Assembly (NCBI GenBank): GCA_963709075.1
Contig: CAVPUY010000009.1
Span: 62,001 to 126,000, forward strand
Direction of reading: 5' to 3'
DNA from: Palsa-506 sp963709075
Lineage (GTDB): Bacteria > Actinomycetota > Actinomycetes > Streptosporangiales > Streptosporangiaceae
Length of the DNA: 64,000 nucleotides
Shown: in pieces, positions 17,104-26,158 of the stretch
How positions within the stretch are numbered: the stretch's first letter is position 1
Layout of the letters: every line of letters begins with the position of its first letter
Made by a program: the position numbers and the translations under genes
The notes under the pieces: model-generated
What the model was told of the DNA's origin: nothing
The model's input: the letters and a program-made list of their open reading frames with translations, nothing else
The model's database searches: none

Positions 17104-18522
17104 ATGGCAGCGCTCGCGCGGACTCCCGATGTTGCCCGTCCAGCGGCCAGGACTTCGTGGGACGTCGTTGAGGTGGGTCTGGCTGCAGCCGCCTTCGCTG
17201 TGCTGTGTTTCCTGGTGCTCAGAGCCTCGCCGTATCTCCCCGAGCCGGACGATTACGCTTATCGGGCTTCAATCGTGGCGATGACTGACGGGCACTTCTT
17301 CACCCTGACCCGGGCGCAGGCGCACGCGCTTGCCGAGCAGCTGGCGCCTCAGCTGGGCGGCAACAGGCTGGTTCCCGGTCCGGGTGGCGGACCCATCCAG
17401 TGGGTCCAGCTGTCGGGAGGCAGGTGGATCAGCGAGAAGGATCCGGGCTACCCATACCTCGCCGTGGCGTTCCAGGCGCTTGGCGTCATCCGGCTGACGC
17501 CGCTTTTTTATGCCGCGCTGGCCTGTCTGGGCTTGTATTTCGGTGGCAGGCGCTGGCTCGGCAGGTTCGGCGGCGCGGCCGCGGTCGGCCTGTACTGCTC
17601 GTCGGGCGCGGCCATCTTGTTCGCCTGGCGTGATTACATGCCCACCTTCACCGAAGCCTCGCTGATCGCGGCGGGTACCGGGGCCCTGCTATGGGCGGTA
17701 CTGGCGGCGGAGCCGAGCACTAGGCGCAGGACCTGGGTGGGGCTGGCCGGCTTCGTGGCGCTGGAGGCAGCCACGTTCAGCAGGTATACCAACATCGTCG
17801 TGCTGGGCTGCGCGGTCATCGCGGTGCTCGTGGCGTGGCGGCTGCGGGCCACGCGGCTGCCGGGTAGCGCGGTTGCCTGGTGGCTTGCGTCGGTCTGCGT
17901 CTTCGGTACCGGCGTCGCGATCTTCAACGCGCTCATCTACGGCGGCCCGCTGGGATCCGGCTACCGGCCTGGAGAGATCACCCTCAGCCTCAGCGCCATC
18001 AGCCCGAACTTCCGGTACATGCCGGCCCGCCTGATCCAGGCCATGCCCATGCTCGTGCTCGGCCTCGCCGCGTCGGCTGGCATCGCCGTCGCCTGGCTGC
18101 GCGGCCGCCGGGTAGGTGCCGAACAGGCCGCGGCGTCCAGGCGTGACCTGGCGGTCGGGGTTGCGCTGGCCGCCTCGTGGGCCGCCATCTGGGCCTTGTA
18201 CGCCAGCTATACGTGGACCGCGGCCGCGGGCCTGAGCACGCTGCAGGCGGCACGGTTCTACGTGCCGGCCCTGGGCGCGATCTCGCTGCTCGGAGCCTGG
18301 CTGCTGGTCCGCGTGCCGAGCAGGCGGCTAGTCGCCGCGATCACTACATTCGCGGTGGTCGTGGCACTGTTCGGACTTGGCGGCTGGGCCTTCCACGACA
18401 TGTACCAGTTCCCGTTCGGGCGGCAATTGCTCGTGGTCCACGGTCCGGGCGGCACAGTCGAGCTCAAGCCGGGCCCAGGGGTCAGGATCGGCCCTGGTGG
18501 ACGGGCAGCTGGGCGAGGATGA
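17104..18522 (+). CDS. Polytopic membrane protein, GT-C glycosyltransferase-like
   Basis: A 472-residue protein with about ten hydrophobic helices. The first is followed by an extracellular loop holding PYLPEPDDYAYRASIVAMTD, where the acidic pair resembles the catalytic loop-1 acidic motif of GT-C enzymes (family 39-like). A ~60-residue soluble loop follows, with QWVQLSGGRWISEKDPGYPY. Further helices include GAAAVGLYCSSGAAILFAWR and FYVPALGAISLLGAWLLV. Lipid-linked sugars are the usual donors of such proteins, but no specific pathway can be named and no cell-wall genes are adjacent. ATG 17104 follows GGAAGGATCTGCACCC. It is transcribed in the same direction as the next gene, 116 bases apart. 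Confidence 0.6.
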   Translation: MAALARTPDVARPAARTSWDVVEVGLAAAAFAVLCFLVLRASPYLPEPDDYAYRASIVAMTDGHFFTLTRAQAHALAEQLAPQLGGNRLVPGPGGGPIQWVQLSGGRWISEKDPGYPYLAVAFQALGVIRLTPLFYAALACLGLYFGGRRWLGRFGGAAAVGLYCSSGAAILFAWRDYMPTFTEASLIAAGTGALLWAVLAAEPSTRRRTWVGLAGFVALEAATFSRYTNIVVLGCAVIAVLVAWRLRATRLPGSAVAWWLASVCVFGTGVAIFNALIYGGPLGSGYRPGEITLSLSAISPNFRYMPARLIQAMPMLVLGLAASAGIAVAWLRGRRVGAEQAAASRRDLAVGVALAASWAAIWALYASYTWTAAAGLSTLQAARFYVPALGAISLLGAWLLVRVPSRRLVAAITTFAVVVALFGLGGWAFHDMYQFPFGRQLLVVHGPGGTVELKPGPGVRIGPGGRAAGRG

Positions 18523-18638
18523 GCCGGCCGTCAGCATCCGGCCGTCTGGGGCGATACTGGCCACCGACTCAGCGCGGCGTGACCGGGCCAACGTCGCCGC
18601 CAGGCCCCGGCCGAATCGGCGACAGGTAGCCTGCGGTA

Positions 18639-19577
18639 GTGAGCGTGATCGACTGGCTGCTCGAGGGTGACCCCGCCATCCGCTGGCAGGTGCTCCGGGA
18701 CCTCATCAGCGCGCCAGCCGGCGACGTGATGACCGAGCGAGCCCGGGTGGAGCACGAGGGGTGGGGCGGGCGCCTTCTCGCGCTCGAGGATCCGGACGGG
18801 CTCTGGGACGGCGGTGCTTGCTTCCCGGCGTCCTATACCGGCGGTGAACCGGGCCAGCCCTGGACGGCCACGATGCATACGCTGCAGACTCTGCAGCTCC
18901 TCGGGCTCGACCCGGTGTCGGAGTCCGGCCGCCGGGCGATCGGGCTGGTCGCGGAGAACGGGCGCTGGGAGCACGCCGCACAACGGTATTTCGACGGGGA
19001 GGTCGAGCCCTGCATTAACGGCAGGACGATCGAGACCGGGGCTTACTTCGGGGTGGACGTTGGAGCGATCGTCGAACGGATCCTCGCCGAGCGGCTCGTT
19101 GATGGCGGCTGGAACTGCGAGGCCGAGAACGGATCGGTGCGGTCCTCCTTCGATACGACGATCAACGTGCTTGACGGCCTGCTCGAGTTCGAGCGCGTGA
19201 CCGGAGGGTCCGCGAAGGCACGCTCGGCCCGCCGGAGCGGTGAGGAGTACCTGCTCGAGCGCGGCCTGTTCCGCCGCAAGAGCACGGGGGTCGTCGCCCG
19301 GCCGGCGTATCTCGAGTTCGTATTTCCGTACTACTGGCACTATGACGTGCTGCGCGCGCTCGACTACTTCCGCCAGTCGGGCGCGGAGCCTGATCCCCGG
19401 ATGGCGGAGGCGGTAGCGGTCGTGCAGTCGAAACGGCAGCCCGACGGCCGGTGGCTGCTCGACCGCATTCATCCGGGTCGCGTCCACTTCGATCTTGAGG
19501 GTGGCGTCGGCACGCCGAGCCGCTGGAATACCCTCCGCGCGCTGAGGGTGCTCAACTGGTGGGACGGAATCGCCTGA
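18639..19577 (+). CDS. Squalene-cyclase/prenyltransferase-like toroid protein
   Basis: A 312-residue soluble protein built from alpha/alpha-toroid repeats. Visible motifs are YTGGEPGQPWTATMHTLQTL, AERLVDGGWNCEAENGSVRS, FDTTINVLDGLLEFERVTG and KRQPDGRWLLDRIHPGRVH. The DGGWN and PDGRW stretches resemble QW-type repeats of squalene-hopene cyclases and prenyltransferase beta subunits. It is far too short for a triterpene cyclase and lacks a DXDD-type acid motif, so it is probably a stand-alone toroid of unknown role. GTG 18639 opens the protein; no strong ribosome-binding site is seen. No terpene genes are nearby. Confidence 0.65.
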   Translation: MSVIDWLLEGDPAIRWQVLRDLISAPAGDVMTERARVEHEGWGGRLLALEDPDGLWDGGACFPASYTGGEPGQPWTATMHTLQTLQLLGLDPVSESGRRAIGLVAENGRWEHAAQRYFDGEVEPCINGRTIETGAYFGVDVGAIVERILAERLVDGGWNCEAENGSVRSSFDTTINVLDGLLEFERVTGGSAKARSARRSGEEYLLERGLFRRKSTGVVARPAYLEFVFPYYWHYDVLRALDYFRQSGAEPDPRMAEAVAVVQSKRQPDGRWLLDRIHPGRVHFDLEGGVGTPSRWNTLRALRVLNWWDGIA

Positions 19578-19779
19578 CGGCCGAAGGCTGGGCGGCCGGA
19601 GTGCTCGCGCCCCCAAGGCCGGTCGAGGTCACGTTCCAGCCGGACGCTTGCTACCGGGAGCGGTAAGCAGACGCAGGTGCCGGGCTCGCGCTCACCGCTC
19701 ATCCTGGGAGTGGCGCAGCAGCCCTGAGAGGACAGTAGGGGCCACCAGGCTGTTACCGTCGGTGGCGGGAGGTCTGAGA

Positions 19780-20547
19780 GTGCCGGTTACCGTTTCCCAG
19801 CTATCAATCGCCCCGGTCAAGGGCATGCGGCTGCAGCGCGCCGGCGAGGTGCGGCTTGGGGATCATGGGATAACAGGCGATCGTGAATTCCTGGTCATCG
19901 GTGATGACGGCAAGCTATTGCAGACCAGCCGAACCCCGGCGCTGCTGCAAGTCGAGCCCATCTGGAACCGGGTACGAAACGTCCTGACTTTGGCCTTCCC
20001 GGACGGCGATGTCGTCCATGACGCACCCGAGCCCGGCGCTCACGCGATCACCCGGATGTATGACGGGCGGGAGATACCCGGGTGGACCATTCCCGGGCCG
20101 CTCAGCGCTGCGCTGTCCGGTTACCTTGGCCGGGCCGTGCACCTGTTCAAACGGGCGCCGGAGCACATCGGTAACGATGACCAGCCCGTGACGCTAATGT
20201 CCGAAGCAACACTTCAAGCACTTGCCCCGGAGTTCAATCGCACGGCTCCCGACTCGCGCCGGTTCCGCATGAATATCACGATCACGGGCACTGACGCATG
20301 GGCCGAACACGGCTGGCGCGGGCAGAAGGTGACCATCGGCAAGGTCATCCTGCGCGTCATTGCCCCGGTACCGCGCTGCGTGGTCACGACGCGTAACCCG
20401 GAATCAGGCGCCACTGATGCGCGCGTACTGCATGCGCTAGCCCGGCTGCGCGGCAAGAACGACATCACCTTCGGCGTCTGGTGCGAAATCCTCCGCCCCG
20501 GCCGTATCCATGTCGGTGATGTTGTAATGCCTCGGCCCTGCAGCTGA
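19780..20547 (+). CDS. MOSC domain protein (MOSC-N plus MOSC)
   Basis: A 255-residue protein with an N-terminal MOSC beta-barrel domain (SQLSIAPVKGMRLQRAG, then GDREFLVIGDDG) and a C-terminal MOSC domain. The latter contains VPRCVVTTRNPESG, in which Cys200 matches the conserved MOSC cysteine that binds sulfur or the molybdenum cofactor. Relatives include mARC and YcbX, which reduce N-hydroxylated compounds; here the ferredoxin-like tail of YcbX is absent. GTG 19780 was chosen because GGGAGG lies 7 bases upstream; upstream residues of the longer frame are non-homologous. Monocistronic. Confidence 0.85.
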   Translation: MPVTVSQLSIAPVKGMRLQRAGEVRLGDHGITGDREFLVIGDDGKLLQTSRTPALLQVEPIWNRVRNVLTLAFPDGDVVHDAPEPGAHAITRMYDGREIPGWTIPGPLSAALSGYLGRAVHLFKRAPEHIGNDDQPVTLMSEATLQALAPEFNRTAPDSRRFRMNITITGTDAWAEHGWRGQKVTIGKVILRVIAPVPRCVVTTRNPESGATDARVLHALARLRGKNDITFGVWCEILRPGRIHVGDVVMPRPCS

Positions 20548-20808
20548 TCACGAGCAAGCCCGGCGGGGACGCCCATCCGCCTTATTGAGGCCGAGGCTGA
20601 CGTTGCGGTGTTTGTCGTAGCGCTCAGAGGTCCGACGGGCTGGCTCCCGAACCGCTTGCCGGCCACGTCATGAGTTGTCATGGTAACGGGATATTCTGTG
20701 GCGATCCTCCGCCGCCGAGCGGGCCTCCGGCAGCTCCACCGCAGCCCGCCTGACTACCGCGGTGTGAGCTATCTCCTGGGACCGCGATCCGAGCGCCTCC
20801 GTCCCGGG

Positions 20809-21759
20809 TCACAGTCCGGAAGTGAGCTCGGCAACGATTTCCGCCGCTGACTGTCGCTGTCTCGCGAGTGCAACGCCCTGTCCGGCCCACATCGAGAGCG
20901 CTTCGATGTCACCGGTCGTCCCGGCCATCGGTGGCGCCGGCTCGTAGCGAACGATTGATTCGCCAGAGGCGAAGTGCGCGATCACGTCGCCCTCTCCTGG
21001 CCGCTGCCCGGGTGGGGGGCAGCCTGCGGCCTCCCAAGCCTTGGCCGTTGAATTGCGGAGGGCGCGGTGCGGAGAGTCGGGCCACCCGACCTCGTACAGG
21101 TTCGGGTACAACTGCGGATCGGTCTCGGCCGCGGCTATCAGCCGGCGCCGGTAGTCCTCGTGGATCGGCATCTCCTCGGCCAGCAGGAACCGCGTGCCCA
21201 GCCACGCGGCCTGGGCGCCCAGGGCGAGCACCGCGGCGACTCCGCGAGCGTCACCGATCCCGCCAGCCGCGATCACCGGCACCGGCGCCACCGCGTCCAC
21301 CACAGCGGGCACCAGCGGCAGAGTCGCGACGGTACTCCACACGTGGCCGCCGGCCTCCCAGCCCTGCGCAACGACCACGTCCACGCCGGACGCGACTGCC
21401 CGCCGTGCCTCTTCGGCACTGCCGACCGTGAGCATGACAATCCCGCCGGCGTCGTGCACCTGCTCGACGTAGCCGCTGGGATCTCCCCACATAAACGAGA
21501 CGATCCGCAAACCGGCGTCAAGGGCCTGGCCAAGGCGACGGTGTTGATCTTCGGTGAGAACGAGGTTGCCGCCGAACGGCCGCGCGGTCAGCGCCGCCGT
21601 CTCACGAACGACGGCTCCGGCGTCATCGGACCAGGTGAGCGTCACCATGCCGAGCGCGCCGGCATTCGAGACGGCTGCAGCCAGTTGCGGAATGGCAGCC
21701 ATGGGTGCCTGGACGATCGGCCGTTCAATTTCCAGCAGTTCACACACCGGCGTGCTCAT
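20809..21759 (-). CDS. Nitronate monooxygenase-like FMN enzyme
   Basis: A 316-residue TIM-barrel flavoprotein. Features are ERPIVQAPMAAIPQLAAAVS at the N-terminus, GGNLVLTEDQHRRL, VVAQGWEAGGHVW with the family's catalytic histidine, and the phosphate-binding VPVIAAGGIGDARGVAAVL. Family members oxidise alkyl nitronates (such as propionate 3-nitronate) or act as enoyl reductases. Start ATG 21759 is where homology begins; no strong Shine-Dalgarno sequence precedes it and a 26-residue upstream extension is also open. Monocistronic, with a redoxin gene next upstream on the same strand. Confidence 0.85.
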   Translation of the reverse strand: MSTPVCELLEIERPIVQAPMAAIPQLAAAVSNAGALGMVTLTWSDDAGAVVRETAALTARPFGGNLVLTEDQHRRLGQALDAGLRIVSFMWGDPSGYVEQVHDAGGIVMLTVGSAEEARRAVASGVDVVVAQGWEAGGHVWSTVATLPLVPAVVDAVAPVPVIAAGGIGDARGVAAVLALGAQAAWLGTRFLLAEEMPIHEDYRRRLIAAAETDPQLYPNLYEVGWPDSPHRALRNSTAKAWEAAGCPPPGQRPGEGDVIAHFASGESIVRYEPAPPMAGTTGDIEALSMWAGQGVALARQRQSAAEIVAELTSGL

Positions 21760-21927
21760 GAGTAACGGCGTACCCGCAGGGCCAGCGACGACACGAGTCA
21801 GGTTCAGCCCGCGGTACCCGCAACGCGCGGCGCGCACATGGGAGAGTCCCGGCGGCAGCTGTCGTAGCCCATGGTCAGACGAGTCACCCGGGCACCCGGG
21901 CCAGCGCGGGCAGCAGCAACCGTTGTC

Positions 21928-22530
21928 TTATGACTCATAAGATGTCGGCATCGCCTGAGCGGAACGCCGGTCCCATCCGTGAAACTTCGCGTAGTCGCCG
22001 GCGTCCCAGGCCCCGCGCAGTCCCGGGCTGCTTAGGTCCCAGTCCGGGCGGATCTCGGCGGTGGCCACGCGCAGGTCGCGCCACAGGTCGTAGAACGACG
22101 GGCGGCCCCAGAACCAGTAGCCGTTGTAGATGCTGTGGATGACCAGTCCCGGCTTGAGCACGAGGGTGTGCGGGATCATGGGGTCGTGCTCGGGGTCGGT
22201 GTATTCCTGGATGTCGAGATCCTTTTGGACAATCCGCCCGGGGTCGGACAGGAAGGGCCACTGGGCGCCGACCGAGTTGCGGAACTCCTGCACCGTGTGA
22301 TGGTCGTCGGTGGCGATCGTCGCGATCTGTGTATAAGCCACCGCGATCTTCGGGTAGTGCTCGGCCAGCTCTAGGTGCTGCCGGTGCTCTTTCGGGCAGT
22401 AGTTGCCGCGCGCGAGCGTCAGGATCATCGGGTCCTGGCCCTGGAGCTCGCTCAACGTGCGGACGGTACTGGTATGGTCGGGCAGCGCATAATCGGGGAA
22501 GGTGCCGCCGGGGACGATGTCGGAACGCAC
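21928..22530 (-). CDS. Redoxin/peroxiredoxin-like thiol protein
   Basis: A 200-residue thioredoxin-fold protein of the AhpC/TSA type. GGTFPDYALPDHTSTVRTL leads to LTLARGNYCPKEHRQHLELA, where the cysteine occupies the peroxidatic position but with proline after it (CP) instead of before. ATDDHHTVQEFRNSVGAQWP and FLSDPGRIVQKDLDIQEYTD follow, and a C-terminal extension contains YNGYWFWGRPSFYDLWRDLR. The extension is typical of a subfamily of actinobacterial redoxins. No resolving cysteine is obvious, so it is probably 1-Cys. GTG 22530 is used, with GAGGAGAGG about 12 bases upstream. Confidence 0.75.
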   Translation of the reverse strand: MRSDIVPGGTFPDYALPDHTSTVRTLSELQGQDPMILTLARGNYCPKEHRQHLELAEHYPKIAVAYTQIATIATDDHHTVQEFRNSVGAQWPFLSDPGRIVQKDLDIQEYTDPEHDPMIPHTLVLKPGLVIHSIYNGYWFWGRPSFYDLWRDLRVATAEIRPDWDLSSPGLRGAWDAGDYAKFHGWDRRSAQAMPTSYES

Positions 22531-22777
22531 AGGATGACCGCCTCTCCTCTGGCGCCGCGGGTGCGAACAAGCGGTGCTCATGTCGGTTGACCGCAAGGAC
22601 CTGGGCTGTACCAGTAAACACCGATGAACCTGCCGAAAGGCTGCCCGGCGGCGATCATGCCCACACCTCCGCCGCACCGGGAAGCTTCAACCGTCATGAA
22701 TCCCCGGGCGGCTCGCGGACCGACCACACGATTGCCGAAGAGGGTCGCCTGCGCCGGGTGCAGACGGGTGACAGGGC

Positions 22778-23203
22778 TCAGCCAGGGAGGTCCTCCGGGC
22801 GCTTCGCGGCAAGCTTGCCGTGCAGCAGGCCGGTGAACTGGCCAACTTCGATGAGATATCCGTCCGGGTCGCGCAGGTAGCAGCGGATCTCGGCTTCGCG
22901 GTCGATGGGCGGCGTGACAAACTCGGCCCCCTTCTCCTTCCAGGCCTCGCAACAGGCCCGGATATCAGCGACTCGCAAGTTCAGGAAAATCGAGGTGGTG
23001 TCACCAAGCTGGCAGTCGACCACCGAGATGCCTGGCTTGTCGGGAGTTGGTGGCCCGCCTGGGTTCATGAGTATCCACGAGTTGGACAGCCTGACGATGC
23101 ATGGGTCTCGTCCAGGACGACCGTGCCGCCCAGGACACGCGAGTAGAGGTCCCGGTCCCAGGCCGGCGTCGTTGCCGCCGGTCGCGGTGATGCTCCGGTC
23201 GTT
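22778..23203 (-). pseudogene. VOC family pseudogene with 5' truncation and frameshift
   Basis: The intact part begins after a frameshift near 23105 and reads CIVRLSNSWILMNPGGPPTP, SIFLNLRVADIRACCEAW, EFVTPPIDREAEIRCYLRDP and DGYLIEVGQFTG, a standard glyoxalase/extradiol-type VOC domain. The preceding strand and helix (DRDLYSRVLGGTVVLDET) are in another frame, and the true N-terminus is missing. Without these the barrel half is incomplete. A tail ending HGKLAAKRPEDLPG is retained. No ribosome-binding site or start in the correct frame was found. Confidence 0.65.
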
Positions 23204-23816
23204 TACAGGCCGCCAGGCATGCGGCCGGTGCTGCAGGCCGCGGCGGCGATCGGGCAGTCCTGAGGTGTCCGGTGGCCGCACGTTTTGGGCGCCTTGGCTG
23301 GGGGGCGGCCAGATGGACAGTGTGTCTGCCGGTTTGCCTGCGCCGCGGGGTCAGCTCCGACGATCGCGGTACCGCGGGAGATAAAGGTGAAGCGCCTGAG
23401 CTCGGGAAAGCATCGGTGCGCGGCAATGGGCCGCCTCGCCGCCGCGCCCGTACTGGGCAACGGGCAAGCGCTGCGCTGGATCCCAGGCTGCTGAGCGAGG
23501 ATGGCCACGCATCGCGTAGACGGTCCTGCCAGTCGCACGCCAGGCATGCTGCCGCAGAAGGTCGTCACGGCGCGTGATGATCCGCGGCGGGGCCGAGGCT
23601 CTCGCGGATGCGACCGGGCCAGGCGGCCAGCCGGCCGGGCGGGTCATCCGGCCGCATTCCACCGAAGTGATCAGCGGGGGATGGAGTTCGCCGAGGAGGA
23701 GTAGTGCGTGACCCGTGGCATGAGCGCGCGTGTTGTGACGACAGCCGGGATCACCTGGGCGGAAATTTCGTTACCTCCGGCTCGCCGAGGCAGCGGATGG
23801 CCGGCAGAATGTCAGA
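23204..23816. other. Intergenic, nothing recognised
   Basis: About 600 bases with open frames on several strands but none with homology-like motifs or a ribosome-binding site. GAGGAGGAG at 23691-23699 might serve a short GTG ORF at 23704, whose product is arginine-rich and unconvincing. Confidence 0.35.
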
Positions 23817-24383
23817 GTGGTGGCTGACCCGTATCTGGACGGGACCTTCCGGTGGTGGCATCTGGGGCGGCCGTCTGCGGAGCTTGTCGCGGCTCGGGAG
23901 GATGGCTGGCTGGGCCGGCCCGGCGTGGCGGTGGATCTGGGCTGCGGGCTGGGCACGGAGGCTGGCTATCTGGCCGCCGCCGGGTGGGCGGTAATCGGCG
24001 CTGACCTGTCTGCCGCCGCCGTGGCCGGCGCGGCCCGGGCGCATCCGGATGCCCGGTTCATCCTGGCTGACGTGCTGCATCTCCCGCTGGCCGATGCAAG
24101 CGCCGATCTGCTGCTGGACCGGGGCTGCTTTCACTACCTGGCGGCTGCGGACAGGCACCGTTATGCCCGCGAGGCGCGGCGGGTGCTGCGCCGCGGCGGA
24201 CGGTTCCTGCTCCGCGCCTGCCGGTCAGCCGCTGGCGTACCCAACGACATCGACCAGACCATGATCGTGCACGTCTTCGCGGGCTGGCAGCTCGCCCGCG
24301 TCACCGGGCAAAGCATCGCCTCCGGCACCAGGCAGATGCCCGCCATCGTGGCCCGGCTCAGTCCCCCGGCTGACCGAGAATAG
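23817..24383 (+). CDS. Class I SAM-dependent methyltransferase
   Basis: A 188-residue methyltransferase with the Rossmann-like core. Motif I is VAVDLGCGLGTEAGYLAAAG, motif II VIGADLSAAAVAGA, then ARFILADVLHLPLADASAD and LLLDRGCFHYLAAADRHRYA (motif IV/V region). The C-terminal strands are short, as in the Methyltransf_11/25 group acting on small molecules. The substrate is unknown. GTG 23817 (or GTG 23820) is the likely start; spacing to a ribosome-binding site is poor. It lies convergent to the P-loop kinase gene. Confidence 0.8.
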   Translation: MVADPYLDGTFRWWHLGRPSAELVAAREDGWLGRPGVAVDLGCGLGTEAGYLAAAGWAVIGADLSAAAVAGAARAHPDARFILADVLHLPLADASADLLLDRGCFHYLAAADRHRYAREARRVLRRGGRFLLRACRSAAGVPNDIDQTMIVHVFAGWQLARVTGQSIASGTRQMPAIVARLSPPADRE

Positions 24384-24468
24384 TCACCGGCCTCCACAAC
24401 CCAGAGCGGCTTGTGCGGATGGCCGGGTCGGGCGTCTTCGTGCATGTCTGTCCGGGCGCCTGCTCTGG

Positions 24469-24927
24469 TCACGCATCGACGAGATGCAAGATGGTCGTCA
24501 CCACCTCGTTCAGCGGGATCGTCGTCCGGACCTCGTGATCGGCCACCCGCCGCAGCAAAGGCTCAGCGGCCTGGATGTCATCGGCAATGCGGCTGAGGTC
24601 TTCGGGTGCCTTGCCGTAGGGGTTGCTGGTTCTGGCCGCCAGCCGTCTGGCCAGAACCTCGAGCGGAGCGCTCAGCAGGATGATGTGGTCGAACTGCGCA
24701 TGGAATTGCGCCTGGTTCTCCTCGCAGCCCGCGACGAACAGGACGTCGGCGTCTTCGGTGGCCAGCAGTGCCCGGACGGCGTCTGCCCGCCACTGCTGAC
24801 GGCCGTCCGTCAGGGGCTCGGACCACCCGTCGTCGGTGTCGATGGCTTTGAACCCGCGAGCGGCCAGCTCGCGGACAACGCTCGACTTCCCTGTCCCCGA
24901 CATCCCGGTCAGGAGAACTCGCTTCAC
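24469..24927 (-). CDS. Small P-loop kinase (shikimate/adenylate-kinase-like)
   Basis: A 152-residue nucleotide-binding protein. It starts KRVLLTGMSGTGKSSVVREL, a Walker A loop GMSGTGKSS at the extreme N-terminus, followed by IDTDDGWSEPLTDG. A second acidic strand VLFVAGCEENQAQF and a lid-like basic region VLARRLAARTSNPYGKAPED follow. Length and order fit the AAA_18/shikimate-kinase-like group of actinobacterial kinases with unknown substrate. GTG 24927 is taken because the Walker loop must start the domain; no Shine-Dalgarno sequence is visible, so a leaderless transcript is likely. Confidence 0.75.
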   Translation of the reverse strand: MKRVLLTGMSGTGKSSVVRELAARGFKAIDTDDGWSEPLTDGRQQWRADAVRALLATEDADVLFVAGCEENQAQFHAQFDHIILLSAPLEVLARRLAARTSNPYGKAPEDLSRIADDIQAAEPLLRRVADHEVRTTIPLNEVVTTILHLVDA

Positions 24928-25020
24928 CGTAAAAGCGTAAAGCCCGGTCCCGGGCGCCGCTGGCCGCCCGTTGGCTGAGTCCGGTGGACCAAGCACTCGG
25001 CGGCATGTGCGGATGCCGGT

Positions 25021-25308
25021 TCAGCCTGTGCTGTGGCGGCCGAAGGCGATGCAGAATGGGTGGCCGACAGGGTCAGTGAAGACTCGAAAGCCCGTCTCAC
25101 GTTGGGACATGAGTGGCGCCCAGGGCGAGTAGCACCCGTTCGGCCTGGTCGGCATCACTCACGCGAACATCGAGATGCAACTGCCGGGGATACGCCGGGT
25201 CAGGCCAGCGCGGCGGAACCCATTCGGTGACCCGCTGGAAAGCCAGCTGCCGGAGGCCGGGTCTGAACCGATGACCACCCAGCCGTCAATGTCCTCGCTG
25301 ATGCTCAT
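25021..25308 (-). pseudogene. VOC family pseudogene, multiply frameshifted
   Basis: The minus strand begins MSISEDIDGWVVIGSDPAS and then jumps frame to LAFQRVTEWVPPRWPDPAYP and RQLHLDVRVSDADQAERVLL. It jumps again to TGFRVFTDPVGHPFCIAFG before TGA at 25021-25023. This matches the second domain of two-domain VOC proteins such as that at 61045-61794 (PRWPDPAYPQQIHIDV there). The first domain is missing. At least two frameshifts are present, so it is dead. Confidence 0.65.
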
Positions 25309-25819
25309 CCCAGCGCCCTGACAGTAGAACTCTGCGAGAGCGTGGGCTCGGGGCAGTCGATCACTGTTTTTTGAGGCGTCCGATCACACCGGAAGCATGT
25401 CAGCATGCTTGCGGCAACGCTTCCGCTCGGCCGCCGCACTCGGAGTGGCGGGTGAGGATGCCGACTCTCCCGGTCGGCTAGGCAGACGCGTGCGGGGTTC
25501 GGTGGATGATAGGGCGCGGTGCGGGCAGCCATCCCAGGTCCCGTCAGCCGGCGCCCTGCAGGCTGCCTCGCGCAGTCATCCCGCAACCGGCCGCTGCGGG
25601 TATCGGCGTAACGCCCTGGTGACCCGCACCCTGCCGGAACTGACCCGGCCTGGCCCCTCGCGCCAGCCGTCCTGTCAGCAGGACGGGAGCAAGGCCGAGC
25701 AACCTGGCGCAGCGGTCGCCCGAATCTGCCAGTAGAGGTAGTACTGCAACGGTCCATGTGGTCCGGTCGCGCAATGCCCCGAGCTACCTAGGCCCGGAAT
25801 GTGGCGGGCCGCCCCGCGA
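25309..25819. other. Intergenic, nothing recognised
   Basis: About 510 bases with no convincing coding frame. A run of six T (25368-25373) and short imperfect repeats are present, but no clear element. Confidence 0.35.
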
Positions 25820-25849
25820 TTGACCTGCGGTTAGCCGCATGGCTACCCT
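25820..25849 (+). promoter_or_regulatory. Promoter of a leaderless small membrane-protein gene
   Basis: TTGACC (25820-25825), an 18-base spacer and TACCCT (25844-25849) resemble an actinobacterial housekeeping promoter. The ATG at 25859 lies 9 bases after the -10 with no Shine-Dalgarno sequence, which fits a leaderless mRNA. Confidence 0.5.
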
Positions 25850-25858
25850 GCTCCTATC

Positions 25859-26158
25859 ATGTGGGCCGCCAGACTGCGATATTCGGGACTCGGGATATTC
25901 CTGCTAGGCGTCGCAGCCGCCCTGTTGATGGCCTGGCGGTCGAGCCATGCGGTGTTCGGGCTCGTCGCCGGTCTCATTGTCATCATCTCGACCCTGCTCT
26001 TGGTCGCCCGGAACGTTTGGCGCCAGACGAGTCCGGAAAGCTTGACCTCACGCGGCATCACGCCGGGCTCCGTCCGGCGTCTCGACATGATGCGATCCAG
26101 GCCTGCGCCGGGACATGGCAGGCATACTTCCGGCCGCTGCCAACCGGCGGCTGTCTAG
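25859..26158 (+). CDS. Small two-helix membrane protein
   Basis: A 99-residue ORF whose first half holds two hydrophobic helices (YSGLGIFLLGVAAALLMAW and FGLVAGLIVIISTLLLVA) joined by a short RSSHAV turn, with a basic cap on each side. The second half is hydrophilic and arginine-rich and overlaps the start of the CbbX-like gene by 44 bases, so its real C-terminus may be degenerate. A good promoter and leaderless start support expression. Family unknown. It may be co-transcribed with the CbbX-like AAA+ gene. Confidence 0.45.
   Translation: MWAARLRYSGLGIFLLGVAAALLMAWRSSHAVFGLVAGLIVIISTLLLVARNVWRQTSPESLTSRGITPGSVRRLDMMRSRPAPGHGRHTSGRCQPAAV

Noticed and set aside
23704..23994. Forward GTG ORF of 96 residues with a decent ribosome-binding site
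   Set aside because: Trp/Arg/Gly-rich shadow of the methyltransferase gene in another frame.
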